The position numbers were made by a program, and so were the translations under genes. The notes under the pieces are model-generated. The model was not told where the DNA came from. It did no database searches and was given only the letters and a program-made list of their open reading frames with translations. From NCBI GenBank assembly GCA_014898425.1, contig RCSZ01000010.1, positions 186,001 to 250,000 of the forward strand: DNA of 64,000 bases, read 5' to 3'. Shown piece by piece: positions 12,231 to 23,856 of this stretch; position 1 is the first letter of the stretch, and each line of letters opens with the position of its first letter. The DNA is from Botryotinia globosa. Its lineage: Eukaryota > Ascomycota > Leotiomycetes > Helotiales > Sclerotiniaceae.

Positions 12231-14145
12231 CCTTAAATATTTTCCTAATACATATTTTTGGATTTTATATCAACTAATATTTTAGCATTCAAAGATTTAA
12301 ATAAAATCGAAATAAAATTTTATATCAAATAAATATATTATACCTCCATCTCTTCACTATTGATATCAAATTTATTATTTGATTTCTTATAACAGTTTTC
12401 TAATCTTTAATAATATACTTAATCATACATATAATTATTATAATCTTTTTTTTTCTATCTGTTTCAATAAATCTCTTCTTTTTATTTTTTTTTATATTAT
12501 AAACTTTTATTCTATTTATTCTATAATTCTGTTTGATATTTTACTTTTAATAAAATTTCCTATTTGATAAAAAAATGTTTTGCTTAATCTTATTCTTTGT
12601 TTTATTAATATTATATTTTTTATAAAAATTAAAAAAATCCTTAGAAAATGAAAAAGGATAAATAGATTTACAATTATTTTAATATTATAATTTATAAAAA
12701 AAAAAACGCTTATTATTATATTGATTGAATAAATAGTTTTCCAAAAAATTGAAATAATAAATATCAAATCAGTTATTCTTTTTATAATCGATTTATTTTA
12801 TAAAGATTAATAGATTTGTTTTTAATATAAATATAAATATATAAATATAAAGTTTTATAATTAAATGATAATATATAATAAATATCTAAATATATTCCAA
12901 TTCCATAATATTTACATTTCAATCAAATATCATAACATTTTAAATAAACTTCTCAAGATTTTTATATTAATATATATCTCCAATAATATATTTAAATTTT
13001 TCTAACTTTTTCAATATTACATTTGGTAATATACGAAAATATATCTCAAACTCGATACATTAATTTTCAATATTAACTTTAAATTCCATTTATATTGTAT
13101 TAGATATTTTATTAATATATTATAATTCAGTCTTTTTATATAGATATTGGTCAAATTGGGGGATAATAAGGTGAATAGCAAATAATTTATTAATAATATC
13201 TAATATTTTAGCTTTTATATAAACAATAAAAAAATATATATTATAAAAAACCAAAATGTTATTTATCATTTTAATAAATACATTTATTTTATTGTTTAAC
13301 TCAAAGTAATTCAAATCTTATAAATGAAAATATAAGATATCTGCTAATACAAGATTTAATTGTATAAAAGTTTATATTACTTACAATAATTATTGGAATT
13401 GTTTTATTATAAAGATTATAATTAATAATTCCATTTTATTTATCAATATATTATTATTGATATTATATAAAGATAAGATTTGATTGTATATTTATACAAA
13501 TAATAATATACTAAATATTATAAAAAACTGATTTTGTTTTATAATTTGTAAATCAAAAATAATATTAACAATACTTTAAACTGCTTCAATTATTCAATTA
13601 TAATTATTGAATTAATTGATAAATATATTAAATATTTCAAAAGTATTAATAAATATTATAGAAATATTAATTAATAAAAATTCTTGAATAATGAAAAAAG
13701 TGATTTGTTTGTTTATACTCAAATTGAACAAAATCCAAATAATTGTTTTTTGTTATTATAATAACAATTTGTTACAAGTTTTTGATTGCTAAATAAAAAA
13801 CGAATTGATTAGAATTACTTTTTTAATGATTTTCTAAATAAATTGATTAAATTATACTTTTGGTTTAATAATTGAATTACTAATCATTACCATAAGAATA
13901 TAGTTTGATTATTCTATCTATTGTGAAATTGAATTATTCTAATCAAATATAATAAATCTGAAATTATCTATTATTTGAAAAGAATATAAAAAGGATTTAA
14001 TTATAAGAAATATAATATTATAAAAAAAGATCTAATATTATAAGCTGATAATCAACTTTATTTACAAAAAAAAATTATAGATTTATTATTATATATAAAT
14101 AAGATTGAAATAAAAGAAATAATATTTAGAATTAGAAGTAAAAGT
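12230..14145. other. AT-rich sequence upstream of the second relic
   Basis: Degraded A/T DNA lying where the gag region of the minus-strand relic would be. Minus-strand frames at 12516-12767 and 13120-13314 remain open, but only the second has a non-simple texture (FELNNKINVFIKM and HLIIPQFDQYLYK). I could not assign either. The right edge of the island, at about 14,140, shows no obvious LTR end or target-site duplication. Confidence 0.5.
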
Positions 14146-14670
14146 TAGGATAATGGTCCTTGTTTACCTAATCTATGCTAAGCTAATTTAGTGTATATGT
14201 ATGTGATATGTGATCATGTGCTTAAAAGTATAACATATATGCTGAACTAACTAACCTGATGTTGGTTGACCAGTAGAGCACAGACAGAAGAACCTATGGG
14301 GATTTGATTGCTTACATGTCTCGATTATGAATTTGATCGTGTAACACTCTTACTTGCCCAGATATCGTATTGTTTGATACCAGAATAGATTGTGGTGTTG
14401 CTTCATCTCGCGAGTTTGTAGAAAGCCTTCGTTTATTGACAGACGAGTGTACAATACAGTGTAAGTGTAATGTTTTAATCGCCTCGTGTTATAGTCTCGT
14501 CACTGAAGAATACGAACGAGGTGGTATTGTATGCGGGGTAATCAACATGGGGTCCCATGTTGTTGTACACTATCATACTATATACTTCAAAACGTTCCTG
14601 CTTTGGGTATTTTGGTGTCTAACTCGTAGGTAGTTGGTGACATTCGATCATACCTCGTACCACTGTCATA

Positions 14671-14710
14671 TTCATTCAAATTCATTCATATTCATTCATA
14701 TTCATTCATG
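14671..14710. repeat. 10-bp tandem repeat x4
   Basis: Four consecutive units of TTCATTCATA, with single-base changes in the first and last units. Confidence 0.9.
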
Positions 14711-14894
14711 CAATTAAGGTATTTTCCCACATCATTGTTCCTTCCCACTTATTACTCCATTGTGTGCACGCGAATCATGTATCTTAGATCTTTTGGATGT
14801 GCGGTGAATACGAGATCCTTCCTTGGCGTCATCATCTCACCTCTACGCCTTCCCTATTGATTTTGTCTCAGTCGAGAGAGATATACTACCTGAC

Positions 14895-14904
14895 TACATA
14901 AAAG
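14895..14904 (+). promoter_or_regulatory. TATA-like box of the secreted-protein gene
   Basis: TACATAAAAG lies 176 nt upstream of the ATG at 15080. It is followed by a C/A-rich leader and ACTACAACAG-type sequence typical of fungal transcription starts. The assignment rests on position and sequence only. Confidence 0.4.
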
Positions 14905-15079
14905 AAGTGCTCTTCCCATCAGAAAATTATCTTCATTAACACCCATCTTTAACATTCCGTTCACTACAACAGAATCATCGATCCCTACAACTAGGATTTG
15001 ATACTATTGATTCATTCGATCGATACTAGATTGCATTCTTAATAAAAAGGGTTTACACATTCGAATATCAAGATTCAGG

Positions 15080-15706
15080 ATGCGTACCTCATTTGTCCTC
15101 GCTGGCCTTCTGGCTGCAGCTACTCAAGTTACAGCACAATACACCAATCAATCCGCCCCATTTTACCTCGCACTCATCTCCTTAGATGATAGCCTGAATG
15201 GTGCCACTCTTTCGCCTTGTCATGAGGGTGCAGCTATCGAAGGACTTTGCCTTGGTCCTTCAATCTCTAGCCCAAACGCTACCTTTTCCACCTTCAACTT
15301 CAACACTTCCTCCTTTGACAGCAGTTTCAATGCTACCATCGGCGAAACTGGTGTTTTAACGTGGCTGCTTCAAGGTTCAAATTTCAATCTTTCTTCGCCT
15401 TTCGGCCTTTCATATAGCGCCACCAGCAACGTTGCGGTACCATTGTTCACTCCTAGCACGACTTCCACAACGAATGTAGCGTTTGACGAGGACAATTTGT
15501 TGAATATTCAGGGTTATCAAGATGATACAGTATCACCAATTAGCTTTGGTACTGAAGCGTATTACAGGTGGTACATCTGTGAGACGTACTGGGGATACCA
15601 CTACACCACTTTGGCCTGGGTAGTGGGCGAGGCTGATCCACAAAACCCAACTTGCGTGAAAGTCGATGTTCAAAGAGTTTTCGCCGAGGCCAAGAGTTAT
15701 GAATAG
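15080..15706 (+). CDS. Secreted DUF7907-like protein
   Basis: Single-exon gene of 208 aa. Residues 1-19 form a clear signal peptide (MRTSFVLAGLLAAATQVTA) with a cleavage site before Gln-20. The mature part starts with the NQSAPFYLALIS tract and contains CHEGAAIEGLCLG, which match the pattern of the fungal secreted family DUF7907 as I recall it. Four cysteines lie in two pairs (the CHE..LC region and the YICETYWGY...PTC region), which suits disulfides outside the cell. Several NxS/T sites are present. The family has no established biochemical role. The gene is the first one after the RIP island, a setting where effector-like genes are often found in plant-pathogenic fungi; that link is inference. 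The ATG is preceded by an A-rich leader and no in-frame upstream ATG competes. Confidence 0.85.
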   Translation: MRTSFVLAGLLAAATQVTAQYTNQSAPFYLALISLDDSLNGATLSPCHEGAAIEGLCLGPSISSPNATFSTFNFNTSSFDSSFNATIGETGVLTWLLQGSNFNLSSPFGLSYSATSNVAVPLFTPSTTSTTNVAFDEDNLLNIQGYQDDTVSPISFGTEAYYRWYICETYWGYHYTTLAWVVGEADPQNPTCVKVDVQRVFAEAKSYE

Positions 15707-16547
15707 TTGGTAGATAGGACTCCAGTGGGTTGAGTCCGTGGGATGGTTGTGTGGGCGGTCACCTATAATTCAAACAGCGGAGGCAATGATGACATGATAC
15801 AAATTGATCACGGGGAGCAGTAATGAATACAGGAGTAGTAATGACTAATGAAAGATGCACTCTTTTTGAAACAAAATGATGTCTCTGTAATTCAGGAGTT
15901 CATGTCGGTGATTATGATGATTTGCTCTAAGCTTTGTACTTCTGGCTGTTGTTCTCTCTTTAAGGATCCATCGTTACCTATGTATCTATCTGAGGTCAAG
16001 ATGATCTCGGCATTCTTGTGCAAATTTCTGTTCTATTGCTTTGTCAATTTTCTTTCGTTATGCTGCCTGTCAAGTATCCCGTGGGATGAATTTGTGTAAT
16101 GACACGTGAAGAATGGAAAACATGGCACATGAAATTGAAATCCCAGGCATCTGAGCTTGAAGTATCATCTCACTACCGAATATGAATGTGGAGAATGAAA
16201 CATTATTAGATACGACGATTTCTATATTGTTTCAAGTCAATTTACAGTGTGAATCGGTAGTAGAAAAGACTGCGTCCAGCACTCGTTGCCTACAACATGC
16301 TTTTGCTTCTATTCCTTGATCCAAACTATGTTCAAAGAAGTATCTCGGCAACGCCTCCTTTGATTGTTGTCCAAGACAGTTAAAACATATCCGGAAACAA
16401 AAAGATTGAAAAACTAGTCCTTTCAGCGATGCTATAATTTTCACTCTTTGTTGCAACACAACAAAAATGAAAAATTACATTAAAATCAATTGATAAATGT
16501 GCATCTTCCGCTTCTTCGAAGTCCGAGATAGATATCAATCTCGAAAC
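15707..16547. other. Intergenic
   Basis: 3' flank of the DUF7907-like gene and 5' flank of the zincin-like gene. An ATG-initiated open frame at 15848-16099 has no codon texture, signal peptide or known motif, and I do not call it. Confidence 0.7.
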
Positions 16548-19543
16548 ATGCAGCCAGCACCGATAGCCACCTATGAACACCAGCTGAAATACGAGAGAGA
16601 TGCCCAGAGACGTCCTTATACCGAATATGCTCGGAAGTTCGGACCTAAATCTCCAGACAGAGCTCAGGGAAAGAGTTGGTTAACGCCGTTAGATCCTCTG
16701 TTTCCAGTCAATTGGGAAAATGAAAGACAGGATGATCGGCACAATATCATCGGAGGCTATCAGAAACAGGAATTGCTTCTCTTTACCACGAGAGAATTGA
16801 AGGATTTAGATGCGATCTGTGATAGACCGTTGAGGGATAGTACGCTATCTGGAGGAATTCTACCAATTTTGCAGAGGAGTAGGTGGGAGGATAAGCCGAG
16901 TGATGCGTGGTTGAGGACAGATAGTGTACCGATTGTGAGTTCTTCTTATTTTCGTTGTCCCAAAAGTTCGCTAGGTACAATTCTTCTTGCACAGTGTCGT
17001 GAATTTTCATTGTTGCTGATTCTTTCGAGCGATAGAGGCATGACCCCGATGGTGGAAAATGGCAATCGAGTAATGATAAAGTTTGGGAGGTCCTCAAACC
17101 AATAGTCATACTTGCTTCACAATTTATAACGTCTTCTAAAAGTTTACCATGGGTATGATTTGTTCTTTCACGTTATAATCTAAACTGACCGCTTGATAGC
17201 TAGATGCCCTTCTCCTTGGACCCCGCGCTCCTGTCCATCCAGATAGATACCCACCAGGCACAAAGATTCTCAAAGAATACCACACCTTTAGCCCTCGAGA
17301 AGGTCCATGGACTATTGAACGCGAAAACGAAGTCGCAGCCGAAAGAGATCGGGTCTTTCGCGGACTGATGAATGAAATGGATTTCATGTGTTCATATTTC
17401 TATAGCCATCAGAACGTGAGGGATAACGATCCACCTAATAACGATCCAACATATCCGGTCAAGAAATTTGGAGACGCTTTGGGGGTTTCAACAATCAATA
17501 CTTGGGAAATGCTCATTAAGAAGAAACCCGGTGCTAAGGTACGTAGTTTCCGAAATTTTGTTGACCTGCTTGACAGTACCCCATGTGCTCATCGACGGAA
17601 TTAGCTAATCATGATTGAACCAGTGGCGAGTTCAAATGTTTCTCAACGTCGAATCTCTGGAGCCTATCTTCTTCCAGTATAAAGATTTATCAGACTCAGA
17701 GCTGGCAGGTATCAGATATCGTTGTGCAAGTACCGTGAGTTTTTCCTCGAGTAACAAGCTGTCCACTCATTATGAACTAATCAATGTGTTTTCAGATTGC
17801 GCACGAACTTATGCATGCGATAGGCTATTATCAGTCTCTGCACCGTCTTGGTGTTCGTGTATTCACCAATAACAGAGAAGGATATTATGGAACGGAGCAG
17901 AGCGCGGAGCTTGGCTGGAGCTGGCAATGGGCAGTAAGTCAATTTAGTGCTTCATATTTCGTACCTTTCCCCCCCTCCGGATGACTACTCGAGTTGCTAA
18001 GATGAAACTTCTGAAACTATAGATTTTCGCCGGAATTGATCTCAAGAAGCCCATCAATTGGCGGTCCCGTCGTCTTCTGTGCCAATTTGCCGAAACGATG
18101 TACCCTTCCTTCACAAGTAAAGCTCACGGCTCCAAGAGTCAACCCGTTCTCATAGAGCCTGCTATACAACCACATGTTGATTTCCATCCCATCAGCGTCC
18201 AGTATTTAGAAGACGTTCACACTCAAGACTTTTGGGATCTAATGGTTCGTGGTTTTGGCGGAGGCATTCTAAAATATCGCGCGATCAAGGAAGGCACTAG
18301 GACTTTCTACCGTCCGGATTGTGGTGTAGCGGGCCCTTTCCTCTATACGTACAGAGATAGGTTGGATCCTGTTGTCCATGATCCTTATGTCAACGAGGAT
18401 GCGATGACGTTGCAGGGTATATTGAACATACAATCGCAGATGGAGACTACGCCAATGGAAAGACAAGTTTTGGAATTCGCTGCAAGAATGGCTGAAAGTG
18501 CGAAAATTGGGAAAGAATTTTGGGAAAGTATGGAATCACAAATTAAAGCCGTGGGGGGGATCATAGAGGTGTTGGTCGCGAATGAGAATAACACTATTGG
18601 CGGTGGTGAGAGAGAATTGGAATTGATGAATACGGCAGTGAAGAATGTGGTGGAGTTGTTGGTTGTGGCTTCAACAAATCACGAAAGACTAGTGGGAAGT
18701 ACCTTGGAGAGAGAGAGACAACGTGGAGGGCTGGAAGATATCACTTCTAAGCGGGCGCTGTTGGTTTGGAATAGGGGTGCGAGGGGATTCAATCGAGAAG
18801 TCATCGAAAAAATCGGCAAAAGGTCTAGAACTGGGGAACTGTCAATGCAATTGAATCACTCCTATAATCGTCTAGAGAAATGCCAAGCATTGTTTTTCAC
18901 ACCAAGTAAAAGGGGAGTCGCAAGTAATTATCCCACAGAACAGAAGGAGTTCGATATGCTGCTCGAGGCGACCGAGGCGATGCATAATTTGAAAGATTAC
19001 GACAAAGCACGACAGTTGTGTTCTCAAATATCTTCAAATAAATACGTTGGATCTTTTGCGAAGAGTGCTGCGTCAATGATGGTTGCCAATTGCGAAGCAG
19101 AAAAGGTAGGGGGCGTTGAGAAGTTGACAATACCCATTCGACATAAATGTTGGAGGTTACTCACTCAAGGCTTGGAAAGACTGATTTGGCTAGAACCAGA
19201 GGTTGTCCCGATTTCAGAAGGATGGAAGGAGCTATTCCGGGATTATATCGACTGGGGGAAGAGAACGGAAGCGAAGTTGCGGATTAGGCAACAGGATGTT
19301 TTGCCCCCTGGGATGACAGAGACAGGAGAAAGTTCACAGACAGCAAGTGGTCGTAGTGCGGGACAGCCTGCAAGAGCGACCAGTCAAAAGAGGACGAGGG
19401 AAGATGTAAAAGAGTTGGTTGACGAGGTGATGGAAGATGTGGTCTCGCCGGAACCCAAAGAATGGGATTCAATGCAGAGAATGAGAGCATACAAGAAAAT
19501 GAAGCGTTCCATGAGAGGTCCAGGTGATACCCCGCCAGAATGA
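16548..19543 (+). CDS. Zincin-like protein with HELMH motif
   Basis: Five exons reconstructed by eye: 16548-16934, 17200-17538, 17624-17734, 17796-17933 and 18023-19543, giving 831 aa. All junctions keep frame (phase 0) with GT...AG. Intron 1 (265 nt) is long for this window and the least certain. Exon 4 encodes AHELMHAIGYY (H282, E283, H286), a zinc-protease HExxH helix. EQSAELGWSW follows about 30 residues later, so Glu-313 or Glu-317 could be the third, gluzincin-type ligand. Fungal hypothetical proteins often show HExxH followed by an AELG segment. The 481-aa last exon has charged helical stretches and a basic C-terminal patch (KKMKRSMR), possibly nuclear. There is no signal peptide, so an intracellular role is likely. 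An in-frame ATG at 16497 would add 17 residues. The substrate is unknown and activity unproven. Confidence 0.72.
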
Positions 19544-20250
19544 GATAGAGGTAGAAGTCGTTTAGGGAAAAGAAAGATACACACCTTGACCCTTAGAAAA
19601 AGGCTTGAAGTCGAGAGATTTCGTACCTTATTACTTTGTGGAGCTGACAAACCTGCAAATGAAGCCTTCGCCGGTATAGTTCACTGGGTGTGATCAGACA
19701 TTAATTGTCTGAATAAAATACACATCCTTGATAGCTCTGCGATGACCTTTAGTAAGTGGCGAGGATAAGAGCTGTTATTCCCAATAGAAAATACGAGATT
19801 GAACTCTCATTGCTGCCCTCAAATCGTTGGACGTGAATGTTCTTCCCTAGATCGCACTTGCCTAACACAAGACTCGTATAATCGAGTGCACTTGTGACTT
19901 GAATAAAACATGATTTCCCAGACTGGAAATTATTGTTCCTGCCTCAATATTCCATTGCTGTCCTCCAATTCCTGAATAGGAAAGTACCAAATGACAACCA
20001 ATAAATGAGAGCACCAAACATCGACTTTCCCTTCCCTCGACGGCACAACAAACATTCCACCCCCAAAAAATAGAACACTTCTCATTCTTGGTTACTACGA
20101 TTGATTTATCATTGCTTACAATTCAACAGTGATTATCAAGACTCAAATCAAACATCACTCGCATCAACAACGCACAAATAGTGCCCATACCATTTGCTAG
20201 ATCGCGATAACAATCTCTTCATCGATCCTCATAAATTGTTTCGAAAGACT
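19544..20250. other. Intergenic
   Basis: 3' flank of the zincin-like gene and the leader of the next gene. The leader is rich in CAA/ATC near 20,130-20,180. No gene seen. Confidence 0.7.
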
Positions 20251-22782
20251 ATGGAGAACAAGATTTTCGAAGCAATGCCACACAATGACGCTGATTTCCT
20301 TGGTTCAGAAAGTACCAAATGCTTTTCCAAAATGCTTATAGCTCCGCCATCGTCACCTCAAACACCCGAGACAAAGTGCAGATCCCCCAAGCGCCGCTTT
20401 GAGAAGTCTCCATCACCTTCCCCCATTTCCAAGCTAAACGCGGAATTTTTCAGATGCTTAGACGGTCCATTGTCCCTGGCAGAAGAGAAAGAGGAAGCCC
20501 GAAACATTCCATCTCCACCCAAAAGACAACGAATGAGATGGAGTACGGTAGAAAGGAAGGCAGATACCAAGCTTAACACCATCGCGGAAAAATCCAAAGC
20601 TCCCGAGAATCCTCTGTCAAGAAGAGAGAGACGACTCTTGGAGAAAAGACATAGGCTAAAGTTAGCCATAAGGAAAAAAGAGGAATTAGATATCACTGCT
20701 ACCGCTCCATTGACAAACCTTGCAGGCGAATCTTGTTGTGGAAATGTGTCCGCTCTGGAGAACATAAGCATTAGTGAGGACACTGGGAAGGTGGAAGAGA
20801 AATTGCTGTCTAGTTTGACCGAAGAAAAAAGGGAGGAGGAAGAAACAAAGGATGACTTTGCGGCCCTTGTCAGACTTTGCGAGAGCTTGGAAGTTACTCA
20901 ACTATCTCCAGAAGTTGAACAAATGAAAGCAGGCAGCGATATTGATAATCATTCGACTACTTTCGAAATAGACTTGTTTGGTGGAAATGAAAACATGGCT
21001 AAAGGCATCAAATTTCTTTCCCGAGGCCGAGAAAAAAATAGGCCCATTGCACACGAAAAGGAAAATTCGGAAACTTATTTGAAGTTTCTTGAGCTATTGT
21101 ACAGTCAGAAAGAAACTGGAACTAAGAAGAAGATGAAAAAAATAGCCCTCATCATTGAGAGTATGAAGCGTATGTTTATGATCGGAAAACTGGAAAGAAA
21201 ATTACAGAAGATTGATGACAGAAAGACGCGGGATGAAATATATCTCAAGGCCTTGGAGTCTTTAGACGAAGAGACAGGAACAGAGTCTAACAATAGAACC
21301 GAGGACTTGGAGCTGATAATCGAGATCTTTAAATCTGTTCGAAGCGGACAAATGGCGGAGGACTTACAAGCACTACGAGAAACCATCGATACGAGTTGGA
21401 AAGGCTTGGACTGGTTGATTAGAGAGGCAGAAGCGGCTTATACGAGGAAGATACAAGAAGAACAGCCTACTTCGCCCACTTCATTCAAGGTTCCTGCTTC
21501 TTCTGAAAATGAATGCCAAGGTGTTGTACCTTTAGCAAACGAGTGTGAAAGTATTACAACAAATGAAATACAAGACAAGGATGTCGAAGGGGATGAATCA
21601 ACAGGAAATTCTTCGGAGAAGGTCTTGAAAGAGCCGGTCTGGGGGGCCATGAAGTCTCGATGGGAAGAAGATTTCCCGCTGCCTGCAGATTTCGACGATG
21701 AAGCTGCTATGTTGCAACAGGCTTTCATTCAATCAAATTACGACGAGTTTATGAGATTGAAGGGCTGCCACGGTAATCTTACCTCATGCTCAACCGCCTC
21801 TGGAGACAACATCATCAGCAAAAGACCTAATACTACCACTATAAAAAGCCTTGAGATGTTGAACGAAGAAAACATTGGGGAAATTAGCTTTGACGACCAC
21901 CAGGATGCTGATGATGAGACTTCTGATACACCCGAGTCTGGCTCTACCCACTGCAGTGCCGATAGCGGCGATGAAAAAAGTGAACTGGACACAAACAAAA
22001 CAAGCGACACAGAAAATTTGACTAAAATAGAGGATGTTTCAGTTGCATCGATTAAGTGTGTAATAAAGGACCTTCTCATTACTACTGCAGAGCAATTGAA
22101 ACAAGATTTTACAAGTATTTCTCAGAAGAAGTGTTGTGAATCAACTGGAAACGAGTCCGACAATTCTATGGAAGAAATGTTTCTCGCGACTACTGCAGCC
22201 GTGGTCAGAGGATCATTCGAATTCTTGAAGTTGGACGCATTTGGCGAGGCATTGAAACAAGCAACGAAAGAAGTATTGGCAGAGGGAAAAGAAAAAGAGC
22301 GTCGTTGTGTGACTTGTGTCACTTCATCTGGATCCACAGCCTCTGCCGAACAAAATATCTCTAAGAAATGGGCTATCGCCTATCCAGAGACTATTCCAAT
22401 GCATTCCCTTGAATTTATGCGAGCCATCGATATCCTTATCTCACTCACAAGGTCTACTCCCTACAACCATGCTATCCTTGAAGACACCCCTGAATGTACG
22501 TACGATGCGTTAGTAGTCTTTATAGAGTACTACTTGGAGACGTGCACCCACAGAAAGTGCATTGAAATCGTTGAGGGACACTCCCTTGATCAACAGATTC
22601 AATGTATGAGAGAAATGCACCCTTTTGTTTATTGGTGGAAGGAGGTGTGTGAGGAATTTGAAATATTGTGGGGAAAAGGAGTACTGAATAAGGAGGTTCT
22701 AGAGAACTTTGATGTAAATGAAGTTAATGGGAAGGAGGATGAGGCTGGAAGAGTTTTAAATTCGTGTGTAGGAAGTTTGTGA
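20251..22782 (+). CDS. Hypothetical 843-aa acidic, coiled-coil-rich protein
   Basis: One uninterrupted exon. The frame is open upstream to 20194, but that codon is TTG; the first in-frame ATG is 20251 (MENKIFEAMPHND), giving 843 aa. The protein is Ser/Glu/Lys-rich and mostly low in hydrophobic clusters. A basic segment around residues 125-150 (LSRRERRLLEKRHRLKLAIR) looks like a nuclear signal or short coiled coil. Charged helical repeats follow. The C-terminal 110 residues are different: compact, Cys/Trp-containing and well folded-looking, with EFMRAIDILISLTRS and HPFVYWWKEVCEEFEILWG. I recognise no family. No signal peptide or membrane segment is present. It may be a lineage-specific protein whose C-terminal domain carries the function; the long disordered part is probably regulatory. 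Confidence 0.75.
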   Translation: MENKIFEAMPHNDADFLGSESTKCFSKMLIAPPSSPQTPETKCRSPKRRFEKSPSPSPISKLNAEFFRCLDGPLSLAEEKEEARNIPSPPKRQRMRWSTVERKADTKLNTIAEKSKAPENPLSRRERRLLEKRHRLKLAIRKKEELDITATAPLTNLAGESCCGNVSALENISISEDTGKVEEKLLSSLTEEKREEEETKDDFAALVRLCESLEVTQLSPEVEQMKAGSDIDNHSTTFEIDLFGGNENMAKGIKFLSRGREKNRPIAHEKENSETYLKFLELLYSQKETGTKKKMKKIALIIESMKRMFMIGKLERKLQKIDDRKTRDEIYLKALESLDEETGTESNNRTEDLELIIEIFKSVRSGQMAEDLQALRETIDTSWKGLDWLIREAEAAYTRKIQEEQPTSPTSFKVPASSENECQGVVPLANECESITTNEIQDKDVEGDESTGNSSEKVLKEPVWGAMKSRWEEDFPLPADFDDEAAMLQQAFIQSNYDEFMRLKGCHGNLTSCSTASGDNIISKRPNTTTIKSLEMLNEENIGEISFDDHQDADDETSDTPESGSTHCSADSGDEKSELDTNKTSDTENLTKIEDVSVASIKCVIKDLLITTAEQLKQDFTSISQKKCCESTGNESDNSMEEMFLATTAAVVRGSFEFLKLDAFGEALKQATKEVLAEGKEKERRCVTCVTSSGSTASAEQNISKKWAIAYPETIPMHSLEFMRAIDILISLTRSTPYNHAILEDTPECTYDALVVFIEYYLETCTHRKCIEIVEGHSLDQQIQCMREMHPFVYWWKEVCEEFEILWGKGVLNKEVLENFDVNEVNGKEDEAGRVLNSCVGSL

Positions 22783-23856
22783 ATGTGGCAGCAGGATGAC
22801 TGCTGCCACAGCCTCACTCCGAGATTGTCTGGAAGCTTATTAGGGAGTATCTTTATTAATGCAACACTTGTAGTTTTTAAGATTCACTGAGAAAAGAAAT
22901 ATGATTTACCTTTACGTTTCTTGTGTTCCCATCTTCTGGTTGTTTCAAGGTCAACAAGTTCAATTCCTGCTATTAAGATAAAGTATCTCGTATTTCGATT
23001 TCGATCTGGTATGTTTCAAGAGCGATCACTACGCTTTGTGGTTGGTTTGTGAGAAGAAATACTGTTGATTAGAGTTTTAACATGATAAACTTTATGAGAA
23101 ACTCGGAAAAGTGTATAGTCACATGGTAGTCACGTGATATTGTGCTTCGATCGGAATCTTCATCGAAGCTCGGAAGCTCCTCCAAGCAGGAATCCAGCAA
23201 CATATGATGTGAACATCTTGAACATCTTGAACATCTTGAGCATTTTAATCTGTGAATCTGTGATCTGTGATCTATTCCATATACATACTTCTTTCCAACA
23301 ACACCATGGATCCCAGTCTCGATCCATTCCCTCGGAAGTCATTATCCCGATTTTCACAAACTCAAAAGGAATCAATCTCCAACCGAACGTCCGCAACACA
23401 TCATAACCATTTTACAAGCAAATCCAAGTATCCAAACATATCTAGGTATGATCTGCATAAAGTATCCAAGTATACTTTCACCGCAAGCCTCCTCACGCCA
23501 AGTTCCACACCGGCAATGGCGTACATGTCTAAAGGTTACATCTCCCCTGTCCGCTAACCCTACCCCGCATCCGACATTAGCAATTCCTATATCCTATGAC
23601 AGGTGTAGACTACGACGACCACCCAGAACAAAGCAAACCCAAGTGAACACGAGGAGATGCACGGAAGAGGGGGCGTTGTAACGTCGGACTCGTATGGCAT
23701 CGTGGACAATCAAGATAAGTGGATACTTCGGGTTTGTATAAACAAGTTGGGAAAAAGATATGAAGGATGTCTATACTCTAGGAATTTGGGAACTTTTGTC
23801 TTCTGTTCGGAATTGAGTCTCTCGCTTTGAGGTTTCTTCATATCGAAACGTTAATC
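22783..23856. other. Intergenic with a possible broken frame
   Basis: A 9-bp direct repeat lies at 23211-23246. From 23,300 to 23,700 two or three overlapping plus-strand frames run for 80-100 codons each and then stop, which could be an eroded gene or chance. A purine-poor segment with GTATGATCT at 23452 resembles a splice donor, but no matching downstream exon gives a recognisable protein. The GH92 gene starts at the end of the interval. Confidence 0.55.
23211..23246. repeat. 9-bp tandem repeat (GAACATCTT) x4
   Basis: Three perfect units of GAACATCTT followed by one degenerate unit (GAGCATTTT). Confidence 0.85.

Larger units (their letters stand above)
1..14145. other. AT-rich, RIP-degraded repeat island
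   Basis: Nearly the whole stretch is A/T, with stops in every frame and almost no CpA/TpG-rich coding texture. The composition changes abruptly to normal at about 14,140. Open frames are short and rich in I, K, N, Y and F. Where relics can be recognised, the changes relative to the family consensus are C-to-T and G-to-A (His to Tyr, Asp to Asn, Glu to Lys, Gly to Lys/Arg, Trp/Gln to stop), which is the signature of RIP in ascomycetes. The island begins before the window, so its left limit is unknown; no telomeric repeat is visible at base 1. Separate entries describe the relics inside it. Confidence 0.93.
14146..15079. other. Intergenic, upstream of the DUF7907-like gene
   Basis: Normal-composition DNA between the AT island and the first gene. 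It holds a 10-bp tandem repeat (14671-14710) and a TATA-like box (14895-14904). An open frame at 14370-14633 begins with TTG and has no coding features. No other gene is supported. Confidence 0.7.

Noticed and set aside
14370..14633. 87-codon frame at the island edge
   Set aside because: It starts with TTG and has no features of a protein.
15848..16099. 83-codon frame after the DUF7907-like gene
   Set aside because: Likely 3' untranslated sequence; there is no support for translation.
20194..20250. N-terminal extension of the 843-aa protein
   Set aside because: The codon at 20194 is TTG; the first in-frame ATG is 20251.
23300..23700. Possible broken gene upstream of the GH92 gene
   Set aside because: The frames overlap and have no recognisable protein; recorded only as a weak possibility in the intergenic entry.
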